From: Rotaria sp. Silwood1
Taxonomy: Eukaryota > Rotifera > Eurotatoria > Philodinida > Philodinidae
Direction: 5' to 3'
Length of the DNA: 64,000 nt
Assembly (NCBI GenBank): GCA_905250075.1
Contig: CAJNOP010000093.1
Coordinates: forward strand, 378,335 to 442,334
Under the pieces are notes generated by a model that saw only the letters and a program-made list of their open reading frames with translations, was not told where the DNA came from and did no database searches. The position numbers and the translations under genes are program-made. Positions 1-11,848 of the stretch are shown here, in pieces (the stretch's first letter is position 1; each line of letters starts with the position of its first letter).

Positions 1-534
1 TTATACGAAATCGAATACTTGTTATTGTCAAAGTCAGCATGCATAGTAGCCTAAATATTCAAATGAATATTTTTGTCTTATAATGAAGATAATTCAAAAA
101 AAACGAATAAAACTTACCAAATAAGTTGGAAGTCCATAGACCAACTGTGTAGCACTAACATCAATTAAATTATTTTGATAAACAAGTGGTTTTAACATAA
201 CATTTTTATTTTGACGAATTAAATAAGGTATTTCTAATTTAAATTCAACAAATGTTTGTTCTGTTATGTTAGCTAACCATGGTGGTAATGAACTTTGTTG
301 ACAATGATTTTGTTGATTAAATTCAAAATAAACAGGATGTTCATTATTTTTCATATAATTTGCTAATGGATTTGATGAATTAAATGTAAGTTCTTCTTTC
401 GATTGGTCAAGAAATGATTGTAAAATCGTTTTTGAAAATGGTAATAATACCCACCATGCTGTTGTCCGACAATTTGTTTGACTATTACTGATGGATATTA
501 AGCAAAGTAACAAAAAGATTTTACCTAACATCAT
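1..534 (-). CDS. Secreted acetoacetate-decarboxylase-like protein, 3' part outside window
   Basis: Partial gene. Exon 1 is 534-118 and opens with two Met codons followed by a hydrophobic run (LGKIFLLLCLISISNS), a likely signal peptide. A clean GTAAGT donor follows TTG. After a 67-nt intron ending TATTTAG, exon 2 runs from 50 off the window edge, in frame. Across the junction the protein reads VYGLPTYLATMHAD. This resembles the GYPKKLA-type segment of the acetoacetate decarboxylase fold, which in true decarboxylases carries the Schiff-base lysine pair. Here the PKK position reads PTY, so classical decarboxylase chemistry is doubtful. Several Asn-X-Ser/Thr sites agree with secretion. The family call comes from motif resemblance only. 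The exon structure is solid, the function is not. Confidence 0.5.
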
Positions 535-3500
535 TATATTCTAGTTATTTCTTGTTATTGGCCGTTAAAAAACAACTATCATATATATATGTGAAAAACA
601 TCATCTGATTTTAAAGTGCAATAACTAGATAAGTGACGAAAAAAAAAATTACTGTCAGTGGAAGCAAACTTACGAATGATATTAAGAAAAAGAAAACAGC
701 GTAAATAACTATTCCTTTTTTTAAAAATACATATAGTCATTGACTATGAGTCATTCTTCGTTTGTATTGTTCGTACATCTTGTCATTGATGTAAGAAAAC
801 CAATTGATATTATGTAATGTTAAAAATAATCATGTATGTGAGCAACAATGTAGAGGAAGGATAAAAAGAAACTAATGAAACGATAATCATTACAGTTGTT
901 TTCGTTTGACATTTTTAGATAAAATTATTCTTAGGTAATATTGTTTTAATGGAAAGAAGACTTTATACTTTTTTTTAACTTTTTCGTTTTATGTAATGTT
1001 GCAAATTGACACAATGTAGGTTCATCGATAGAGGACATCCAGAATACAGGAGACAGACAGAAAATATTCAACGAAAACAGAACAAAGAGAGAAGAGAAAT
1101 AAGATGTATTTGTACGTTCGCACACTTATTACGATATTTTACGAAACTTTCACGTTAAATTGGCTTTGAGCAGTATTTTCAAAAGAATAACTTCTCAGAA
1201 TTCTATGACGTATCATCGAAGAGAAAATCATATATATATATAAATTTCATCAGTCGTTGAATACGAAAGAGAACAGTGCACTTGATTAAATAGATTGTTT
1301 CTAGAAAAATGTAAAAACCGGACTTCCCTTATGGGATGATTCCATAGACAATAATAAACTAATTGATTTGTACTTTGAGTATCAATAGGTTACAGATATG
1401 TACTTTTATCACGATAAAAAAAACAATGCAATTTATTCGACTAAATAAATTTCAACTGACTTTATGACAGCCAACGAACTGGTTTCATTGAAGAATGCTA
1501 CAGATAAAATAATTCAGAAGATTTTAAGAATGAGAATATCTCTTTTTAATTTTGAAAACTAATGATTTGGTTATCTTATCTGCTTTGTTAAAATAAAGTA
1601 AGTAGGAATAAATGATATTTAAAAGCTTGTTCTTTTTACAACAAACATTTGATACATTGAATAAAATCAAGTCGGTTGTGCCATGAACTCTTGTCTAGTT
1701 AATCAACAATTATTAATTAATGTATTAACATGGCGATTAATGACGAGTGCATGTTTCAGACTGGCAATATATTCTGTTTCATTTTTAGTTCACCTTTAAA
1801 AGATGAGCTTTTCCGCTCGTGCTATCTTATATCAACATTCATTATAAGAGTCATACTATGTTGGTTGGAGTCTGTTGATATAACTTAATATCCATAGTTT
1901 ATTCGTTGTAAATGAAGTTAATAAGGATCTATAACCATTGTTATTTAAGGATAAATATCTACCGATGAGTGATCCATACGTACAAAATTTTCATCTATAT
2001 TTTTTAAACTATTGTCCATAGTTGATGACTAAACTGACATACTTTTAAATTCTCGAAATATCTTCATTCCATGGAAACATAATAGATATGTCTTTCAGTA
2101 AATTAATAGTTATAAAGTTCCTTCATTTCTGTGGTCTTGCAGACATTTCATTTGATAAACAGTAAATGAGTTGCTATTCTATTTTACTATTTATTTGAAT
2201 TATTGAACTAATTCATACAAGCCATATTGAGACAAAACGAAAGGCTTTTAACTAATTATTTTAAACTTTTCTTTCTATCATGGCATGGAAATAGTAGTCT
2301 TTTCATATGTCACAAATATTTGTCTTGATAATAATGAGAAAAAACTTTGATTGATCAATATATAGAAAATCAATTACATATCATTGGTAGACAACATAGT
2401 TTGTCGACAACTTTCTATCAATAGACTTTTAATCAATAACACATGGTGTTGAAAGATATTTTTGTGAACTGATATGTCATCGATAATCAAATTTTCATTA
2501 GCTATATGAGCTTTTACATCAATATTATGAATACAAAATAGAACTTGTTATTATTCAATTTTAGAATCACTAATTAATCAAAAATGTTTCATTTATGAAT
2601 GCAGAATAATAATAGGGTCATTATAACTTTTCTGATTTCAAAATAAGAATATATGTTTTGTTGTAACTAACTCAATCGTCGTGTTCTTCCAATATGTAAT
2701 CATCGTTCGAGCGATTATATTAGCATTTTGACTATTTCGGATGAAGTGTGGATGTAATAAACGAAGAAAGCCACACCCACATGCGAATATCAACATAATG
2801 GAAAGAGCACAAAGACAGAAATAATTAAAGAATAGTTATTTTTCTAGTACATTAGAAAAAGAATATGGAAACATGACAATCTATCAATGATTATTTATGT
2901 GTTGACAATAATTTAAAAAGATAATTGAATGTCAAATTTCGAAACTCATCATATGACAGTTCTGATACTAATAGAGTTAGTTGGCATCAAGAAAAATGAT
3001 TCTTTACCATTATTGCTATAACAATATCGAGTATTTGGATTCTAATATTACTATTGCCATTGAAAATATGTACAGAATGAATGCTTTCCAATCAATATTA
3101 AGCGGTAAAAGTTTCTCAACGCTTCACTAAATATACAAATAAATACATGTTGTATAGTTTTGTTAGTGCTTAATTGAATTATAGTATTGACTTTTCTTAT
3201 GAAAAAGACTCGAATGATTTTTCAATTGTGGATAGGAAATGAGTAATTAGAAATAGCTCGAAATACACTTAGATTTGCTCATCACATTCAGCTTCTTTTT
3301 GAAAAATATCACTCTACATTTTGCAGAATAATACAAAGTTCTCCTGAATAGTAAAAGATCAAAGATTAAAATTTCCATCACTCATATAAACTTTTTGTTT
3401 TATATCTACTCCAAAAATTTGAGGCAAATCCAACGACTCACGGAAAAGTTATAGAGCAGACAATTTTCTAAATGTCACTCTACAAAGTAAGTACAATGAT

Positions 3501-5636
3501 CTATTTTTTTTAGCGAATTCTGTTATTTTTTTTCTCTGAAACAAATTTGACACGAGAGAACTCTTTCTTACTATTCTATTACCGCAAGAATTCTCTCTCT
3601 TCTCATATGGTCTGTATGCCATCAGCTCTATCATAAGGAAAACTAGAATTGAGTTTGTGTCAATCTATGTAAAAATATACAAGTACCTATCAAATACAAT
3701 GGACATTTGTCGAGGGAATAATATTCCAATAAATTATATGTTATGAAAGAGCATCGACTGCTATCGAAACTAAGCTGCTTATATCTCTTTTCTCTAATGT
3801 TATTAAGTCAAAAGTTTTCCTTTTTTCTTGGCACATGTAACATAAAATGGCAGTTTCTTTTACTATTTTTCTCATACCTTAGCAATCATCTGAGATGGAG
3901 AATTGGAATTTGATATGGATGTAGGACAATTAGAGGAACATAAAATGTTAAAAAATTGCTAAAATCAGTTGAGTTGAACAGACGTTCTTGATCAAATACA
4001 AATAAAATTTCAATCATTTCAAAAAGTTGCAATTTACTCACATATAACAAGTAAGTCTCAATTATGTTTCTATGAGAAATTTATTCTTAAAATTAGAAAA
4101 TATCAAAAATTGAACTGAATACCATGGTAATTGTGATAAATTTCAGGAATACTAGATTTTTTTGTCGAAGAAGATAAAAGAATATAACTGTTAATCTGAT
4201 GGCCATATTTGACATGATTTTTTTCCTCAGACTTCTGTCATACGATAGAAAATAATTGATGCTTATGTCTCTAAATGATGATAAAAGTCAGAGATGAAGA
4301 AATACAATAATGTTATTAGTATTCATATTATTTCGATCGATAACGACTATCATTATATTAATCTTTCATGCTCTAAATATTGTCTATAAAGCAAAATCAT
4401 TGTGTTAGATAGATTTGATTTCATTCCTGCATTTTTAGTACTACTTTTTGTTTGATGTTTCCGTATTTAGTCTCCAGATAATTGATCGTACCCGCATAAA
4501 TGTTGTCAGTCCTATAATAGATTGACTTACTAATTGGTTTTTTAGGAACGCATTAATATTCCATCATATGTAAGTATAAAAAAAACCTTTTCCGGATAGA
4601 GTGATCATAAAAATGTTCTAATATAGAAGTTTGTAAATCGTCACAGCAACAACAGTTTAACACTGACGATGCTCATAGCATTCTATTTGGATGATAACTG
4701 CAATATGTTTAGAGATTATTAGATCGCATTGTCTATGATACAATCAAACCTTTGCTTGATAACATGAACAATTTGACCACCTTTGTGTTAATATTTTAAA
4801 TATTAGAAAACTATTCAATTAATTTACCATTAGTATTATTAATATGATAAGTTTGGTAAATTGCATCAAGTAAGGGCATAGAAGCTTAAATGTCTTGAGT
4901 TTATAAGATATTTTCTTATGAGTGTGTTGCAGAAGAAATTTGAGTAGATGAAAGAATTTTCTATCAGGCGAGGTATTATTTTTCAGTTTCTATTATAATT
5001 GTTGGAGAAAATGTTCTCCGAAAAATGAAGTCTTAAAAGACAGTTTTTTGAATTCAATCGAACTTTTCTTCATCAAACTACACTCAATCTATGAATAATT
5101 TCGAAGCATAAAGTGTTAAAAGAACAATAATAACGTAGCTTCTTTACCTTTCATTACTTCAGTGCACTTGGATAACGAAAAGTCTTGGATAGTTTGGATA
5201 TGTCTCATTTGGCTTAAAATCATGTGCGCTATCTGATAAATTTAGTTACAAAATATTTTCAATTGAAATTAGAGAACTGCTTTTCTTAGGTCTCTTCGCT
5301 TTCGATACAAAATTTGTGACCATGAAGAAAATAATCTTATAAATATTAAAACACGAAATTTCTTGCCTTTACTCAATTTCACATTTTCATATCACGTGAT
5401 CTTTCGAACTGACAAGATTTACCCAAAAAACATAAATTCTACAAACTTTTCTTTTCTCAAATATTATATTAAACTCGAATATGTTGCAGGTGAATCAGTG
5501 TATTCTCTTCTATTTAAAGTAAACTATAAGTGGTACTTGAGATATGTGAGTACGGCAAATGAAAAGAAGCCTTTATTGTTTTTTTTTTATTTTTCATATA
5601 CTTTTTTCCTTTTTCTGTACCATAAAGTCAAACAAT
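535..5636. other. Intergenic, no gene seen
   Basis: About 5.1 kb of AT-rich DNA. Only short open frames without coding character or splice-compatible neighbours are present. No RNA gene or tandem array was recognised. It probably contains the promoter of the minus-strand secreted-protein gene near 534. Confidence 0.5.
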
Positions 5637-5784
5637 CAGTGGCGGATGCGAAATTTTTATATCAGGGAGAAGGTGATCGTGATCATAAAACCTGTTTTCA
5701 AATTCATTTTAAAGTCTTTGACTGCTAGAGAAAACTTTTTGAAAGTGAACCTTCCCTCCATCTTCCCTTTTGAATCCGCCACTG
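5637..5784. mobile_element. 148-bp MITE with CAGTGGCGGAT terminal inverted repeats
   Basis: The left end reads CAGTGGCGGAT and the right end is its exact reverse complement, ATCCGCCACTG. The similarity continues imperfectly inward: GGGAGAAGGT on the left against GGAGGGAAGGT read from the right. There is no coding capacity. CAGTGGCGGA-type ends are widespread in non-autonomous hAT-like DNA transposons of animals (established knowledge). I see no clean 8-bp target duplication at the flanks, so the superfamily call is tentative and this is probably an old insertion. Confidence 0.7.
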
Positions 5785-6150
5785 TTGACAGTAAAAAACA
5801 AAATTTACTAAAAAAACGAATAATATCCCAATTATAAAATAATTCAGAATAGATATTAATGCTGTGTTTACATATATTCAACAAATAACGCGAAATAATT
5901 ACAAATGTTGCTGTTGTTTTTGCTTTCACTTCTAATACAAAGATAAAAGCTACATGATAAAACTAATATGCTTGATCATATACACTACAGAAAAACTATG
6001 AAGAAGAATAAAGTTTGTTTTGTGTAATTTTTTTTTGCAAAGAAGTAAAATGAACACAACACAATGAAATCAAATCCATATAAGAAAGAAAGAAAAAAAA
6101 AATGATACAGTTTTTAGTTTAGAATATCAAATTGTTTTTGTCATGATCGT

Positions 6151-7216
6151 TTAAGCATTAGGAACAAGTAGACGACGAATTACCTTAAAAAATAAATTAA
6201 AAGAAAAATAGAAATTGCATTGTCACTTTCTTTTTTTGTTTCTATTAAATTAACTTACGGGATCGTTTTTACATCCAGCGATGAACTAAATAAGAAAAAG
6301 TCTATGAATAAAAAATTGATAGTGTTTATTTTAACTGACTTCTTCTTTCGTTAATTTTTTATTTCCAGTCACATCACAAATGCGAATTATTTCTTCAGCA
6401 CGATGTTTTGGATCACGATCACCTGATAAAACAGAAGAATTTTATTTTCTTTTTAAACTATTCAAAAAATTTTACCTTTACGATCAGTTTCACCAGTCAG
6501 ATCATACATTGCCTAATTTAAAAAAAATATTCTATCACTATACTAAACTTAACTAACAAACATACCGAAATAACTTTCGCCATTTCACTTGTATCAACTA
6601 AACAAATAAAAGAAAAGCATTTTAAATAAAAAGAAAACATATATCAATTGCAACTTTACTTGTTCCTGTATTGTTATAATCATACATATCAAATGCTAAA
6701 GCAAGACGTTCATCAAGATCACCTGATTGTGTCAATGCAATAGCTAGCATAAATTCAGTAAAATCGACTAAAGAGAAAAAAAAATTTTTGTTTTTCTAAG
6801 ACAAAATTAGCATGTTTTTAAAATAATTTTTACTTGTTCCATTATTATCGCGATCAAATGTAGCAAATGCATACTTGCAAAAATCTTTAGCTTTACCACC
6901 TGGATAAAATTGTTCATAAACTGTAACGAATCGATCTTTCGAAAGATGTCCATTGGGACTAAAGTTTTTAAATACAATTTTCTGGTTTTTTTTTTTTCTT
7001 TTTCTTTTTTAATTATTTACCAGTCACGTAAGAAACCAGCATGCCATTCACGAATTTGTTCTTCAGTAAAATTTGTATTAGCTTTTAGCATTTGAATAGC
7101 TTTTGGTGTAAGAATTGTACTGAATAACCCAAGATGGAAAATATATTATGAAATATATGAACAAAAAAAATGAACAGAGCTTACGGATCAATTTTGCTTG
7201 AACTTTTGTTACCCAT
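6151..7216 (-). CDS. Neuronal calcium sensor (visinin/neurocalcin-like EF-hand protein)
   Basis: Nine exons join in phase to 191 codons, the usual length of the NCS family. The N terminus MGNKSSSK fits N-myristoylation, so a calcium-myristoyl membrane switch is likely. EF1 is the degenerate family signature (GFLRDCPNGHL) and should not bind calcium. EF2 (DRDNNGTIDFTE) and EF3 (DYNNTGTIDTSE) have complete ligand positions. EF4 (DVTGNKKLTKEE) has Lys at the usual Gly 6 and may be weak. Exons on the minus strand are 7216-7185, 7119-7021, 6958-6834, 6767-6660, 6597-6566, 6512-6476, 6422-6340, 6285-6259 and 6183-6151. The donor of exon 7 is GTCAGT, otherwise standard. An acceptor-like TTCATTTTAG sits 35 nt before the ATG. 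The closest subfamily (NCS-1, neurocalcin or hippocalcin) cannot be fixed by eye. Confidence 0.93.
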
Positions 7217-7376
7217 TGTAGAATTGAGTTGAGCGAGAAAAAAATGTGAATCTAAAATGAATAGGTCAAAAAAGAAACTTATTGTCTAGTTTTTCTGCGG
7301 TTCCTATCAACATTTATATGATGGTGATGAAAAGAAGAATAAGGAACGAGGCATAAATCAGTGTGCTTTTATATGC

Positions 7377-7428
7377 TCCTCTCTTTTTTCTTTTCTTTTC
7401 TTTCTCTTTCTTTTCTTCTTTTTCTCTC
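7377..7428. repeat. Polypyrimidine (C/T) tract
   Basis: An uninterrupted run of C and T of about 50 nt. On the minus strand it is a GA-rich tract upstream of the calcium-sensor start codon. It could be promoter-proximal low complexity. No function is shown. Confidence 0.7.
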
Positions 7429-9436
7429 ATATTCTATGTTTCGTTGTTAGTACTCAGAGAACTGCGGCAACATCGACGAGAGAAAAAAAGAAATTTTATG
7501 CGTTATTTATTAGTCAGAGGAAGATGAAATGTTACAAGGTACATCCTTATAAAGTACGAGAAAAAAATGATGATGATTGACGATTTTTTCCTTCCTAAAC
7601 TGACTTTCTCTTTGTTAGACTTTACACTATCGTTTAGTCATCTAGTATCATGAAGTAAAGAATGCAAAAAGACAGAGTAACGAACAAATAGAAACGAAAC
7701 ACACCCAATTGCCTTCTAACATAAAATGAACCAAATGGTATGGTCACGTGTTCGGTTCATATACTTTCATGGGCTGAGTCAAATGAGAACAAAAGTGATT
7801 TGATTACTACTGTCATACCACGCCTTTGTATACTATTTTCAATACACACAAATAATTGACCTTACAAGATGTTTAAGACCAATGACGAATATTTCGTTAT
7901 CTATTTGTTATTCATCAACAGAAATGTAATATGTACAAAGCAAACATTCGAGAAAAAAAAATAGGTTATAGAGTACAAAGAGAATGAATCCTTGGGTACA
8001 ATATATAATTGTCTTGGTTGTACGAGTAAAATATACGAAAATAAATATATGTACACTCGATTATACTTGAACGTATTCATTTTTCTCATTAAATTAAAAA
8101 AAAACAGCGTTCACTTTTTAGACACACAAAAAGAAATATCATTGTAAATTTCGATTGACGTCATTAACTATATCATTACATACACAATAGAGAACAAACA
8201 AAAGAATTTTTTTTTTATTGGAAAATAAATTTATCGATATAAAAAATTTAATTTGAAAAATTATTACAGAATTGATCAAAATGTTTTACTAGAAATATTG
8301 CATGAGTAAAAGATAAATTATTTCAATTATAATAATAGTTTCATCTTGTTCATATGCAATTATTAGATTAATTTTTGTGTCGATTACAGTAATAGATAGA
8401 AAAAAACAATGGATTATTTTATAACTAAATAAATTTCGTTCATAAATTTTCCTTTAATACTTAAATGATTTACTTTTTTAATGTTCTAATGAAATTTTAA
8501 CAATATTGAACTATGGTTTTTCAACAGAATACATCTTATCAATCATTTTTTTTTCTACATTAGAAAATTTATTATTATGCATACAAAGCACGTCGATCCA
8601 ATAATTAAAAACATGATATTTCATTTTTTCATGCAAACAAAATTAGTATTTAAACAGTGTTTTAACAATATGTCTTGTACCTTTTATTCGAGTAATTCCA
8701 TTCATTAGGAATGTAGCTTTGCAGCATAAGAACATTAAGTTTACTCATTTTTAAGAACATGATCGTGCATGAATATAGAAACGATAAAAATGCTCTTGTA
8801 CTTAAATGAGAATTTGAGAACTAATTTTAAATAATATGATACGACCTTGACAATGTCAAAATGACGACAAAGAAAAATTTGTTTTTTCTTTCTTGACACG
8901 AGAAAACCTCTAGAAAACTGTTTTTCATTTAGTTCAGTCTTGTTAAAAGATCTCATGACCGATGTAGTTCCTAGTGCAGGGTTTGTCTTGAAACTCCTAC
9001 ACTTTCACTATACAAATGAGTATAATAAACACATATTACCTAAGTTTTAATCTGCTCTGACTTCAACGCGTCAACATTTTGACAAATTTTGATTTTAAAA
9101 AACTTATTATTTTTTTGAAAGCATGAAAAAGCGTTCATGTGATGCATTTCAATGTTCTCAAGTTATGTTTAACCATTTATTATATACTTCTGTTTCTTGA
9201 ATCCATCAGAATAACTATACATTTCATGGCAAACAAGAAAAAAAAAATCATTAAATTTGTAATACTTTCTTTAAAAAGAAAATTTCATTTCCTAATAGTA
9301 ACTGTTTTCTTTCCTTGTTACACACGGAAATAGGCAAAACCATTTAGAGTAGTCGCTGTCTTTTTCTCTTTTTCTTTTTTTTTTTTATTAAAGTCTTTTG
9401 TGTATTAGAAGAAAAAACCTCAATAAATATTCATGT

Positions 9437-9442
9437 TTTATT
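9437..9442 (-). terminator. Putative poly(A) signal AATAAA
   Basis: AATAAA on the minus strand, about 105 nt downstream of the TGA of the PPP1R36-like gene. Confidence 0.35.
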
Positions 9443-9545
9443 GCAAAAGGAAAAAAAAAAGAATAATGATTTACATGTAAACTAAAAATATATTATTCTT
9501 TTCACGATTGTATGAATTTTGTAATATCGTTTGTGGTGTAACATA

Positions 9546-11848
9546 TCAAATTCCTAGAATAAATAATAAATCGAAAAAACACAAAAATAAACTAATTCAA
9601 AAACAAGTTTACTTACCACTATCAGTACCACTACTTCGTCGACTAAATATACAAAAAATAAATAAATAATTAATTATTTGTCCTTGAATTTGTGAATTTC
9701 TTTTACTTCATATCAATATGTGACAGTTGAGAAGCAGATGTATTTCCAGTTGGTGTATCTCCACTTACGATTAATGTTAACGCATCCATCGGTTGACCAA
9801 GCACACCAACTCTAAAAATATTGAAGAATAAATAAGTTATTAGAACAAAGACTAAAAGAAGTATAATAAAATGTACTCATATCGTATTTGAAATTCATTG
9901 TCAGGTATCATTTTAGGATTTTTTGGAGGTCTATTAATAAATATTAATATTTCATTATGATAGAAAGTAGAAATATTGAGAATAATTGTTAAAACATACG
10001 CATCATTTTTACCATGACGTCGTGAAAATAACCAAGCACTTTGATCGCGTGCTGTTGGAAGTAAAGTAACAACAACAGGTGATCGTTGTCTAAATTAAAA
10101 AGCTTTTTATTTTTTTAAGCTGAATAGAAAAACAAAGCAATAATTTAACTAACGTTAATAATCGTTGAAATGGTTGTCGTTTGGTTCCACTTATACTACT
10201 ATCATCTATGGAAAAAAATATTTTATTATTCAATTAGAATTCAGATGATTGATTTAATTTACTAGAAGTACGGCTCATATCGGTCGATGCTGTTGCTATT
10301 GTTTTTTGTGATCGAATACTTTTATGACTTGCTCCAGTACTTTTTCGTTCTGACATATGACTTGATGGATTTCCATTATTTTCACTTGTAGTGTAATCAC
10401 TCGTTGTTGTACGTACTGATCGAGTTCGAATTTGAATTGCTTTAAATAGACATATGTATATATATATATATCTACGAAAAAACTAAAAATTAATCCATCC
10501 CTACTTTTATAAGTTGGATTTGGAAAAGCATTTGTTCGAATAATTCTATAATATATCAAATAAAATGGTTTTATTATCTTTTACAAAAATTCTTATTTTC
10601 TCACCTTCCAATTTCTGTTTGAATTGTTTCAAATTGTTTTCTTTCAAATGTAATCCATACAAGAAATGTAGCAAATATAATTAATAACTATTTAATTTCA
10701 AATATCATTAGTTATAAACTAGTTTTCAAATTTTCTTACTTCTGCATAACCACGATCAATTAATGTTCGTGATACACGACCACTATATGGAATAATATCT
10801 CGTTTTTTTGTTAATGGATCACCATCAAGGCCTTCGATCCAATAGAAATGATGAAATTGTTTAAGGCCAGTACCAAGAACAATATTACTATATTTTTGTG
10901 CAACAAATAAAAGAGCTGTATTCATATGAGCTTCAGCATTCGATATACGAGTTCGTTCTTCATAATCAAATTCTCTAAATTAATTTTATAGAAAAAAAAA
11001 AATTTTTTTTTAATATTATAATGTTTAATTATTTCGAAAGTCTATACATACACACAAAGTGGATTTGTTACAATTTGAGACTCGTTATATTCGAAATACC
11101 AATAAAAATAATTGATTAAATGAAGAAAAAAATCTTCAAGTTCTGGTCGCCTTTTTATTTAACAAACAAAAAAAAAAATGAAATTGTAGAAAACATAAAT
11201 CTGTTCTTGTTCTGCAAACAAAAAAAACATGTCAAGCTGTCTTTCTTTATAATACAAATAAACAAAATCTATTTTAGATGAAATATCTTTTTATAGCAAC
11301 ATATGAACAAAATTTGATGACGATCCGAAATATTTCGAATGAAAATTTTCTAATTTGAAATAAAAGTTTTTCTTTTTTTAACTCAGTTTGACATTGTTAT
11401 TAAAAATGACACATATATTAAACATACTTAACAAAATCAGCAAATTTTTCAGGAACAAAATATGTATCACTAACCATATTTAATGCAATATCTTTTAATA
11501 AAAAAAATAAAAAAAAATTAGATAAATTTATATATTTATTTAACTTACGAATAATATCTTCAATTGATACAACTGTTTTATCTTTTGATGTTTCTAATGG
11601 ATATTTTTCATAAACAGGAGGACGTCTTCCTGGTGGTAAATTCCATAGATCGATTTTTTCTGAAGCTGTTTCAGAATTAATATCAGCTTTTTCGACAGTT
11701 ACATTCCTATCATGAACTAATGTATTTCTTTGATCATCCCAACGCCATGGAGATTGAGGATTAACGAATTTTCCTATTGTCTGTATAAGTAATAATAATC
11801 ATGAACAAATAAAAAATTTTACATAATTCTTCTTTTTCTTACCTCCAT
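9546..11848 (-). CDS. PPP1R36-like protein phosphatase 1 regulatory protein
   Basis: Fourteen exons join in phase to 423 residues, from ATG 11848-11846 to TGA 9548-9546. Exon 1 is only 6 nt (Met-Glu) and the last exon is 8 nt. The central part, around residues 135-250, contains the segments HMNTALLFVAQKYSNIVLG, GLKQFHHFYWIEG and FLVWITFERKQFETIQTEI, followed by IGRIIRTNAF. These match my recollection of the PPP1R36 family, an axonemal/testis PP1-binding protein of about this length. A hydrophobic stretch (LLIIFATFLVWITF) looks like a helix buried in the fold rather than a true membrane anchor. The C-terminal third is Ser/Thr-rich and basic. The exon model is strong because every junction keeps phase. 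The family name is moderately supported and needs a profile search. Confidence 0.6.

Larger units (their letters stand above)
7217..9545. other. Intergenic, upstream region of the calcium-sensor gene
   Basis: About 2.3 kb with no supported gene. It includes a 50-nt pure C/T tract at about 7377-7428 (GA-rich on the strand of the calcium-sensor gene, 160-210 nt upstream of its ATG). Near 9437-9442 lies an AATAAA on the minus strand, a plausible poly(A) signal for the next gene. Confidence 0.5.

Noticed and set aside
2770-2790. CACACCCAC motif as a telomere-type repeat
   Set aside because: A single short occurrence without tandem copies; chance is sufficient.
5363-5929. Overlapping frames of 90-121 codons on both strands
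   Set aside because: They cross the MITE and T-rich tracts and have no protein-like pattern.
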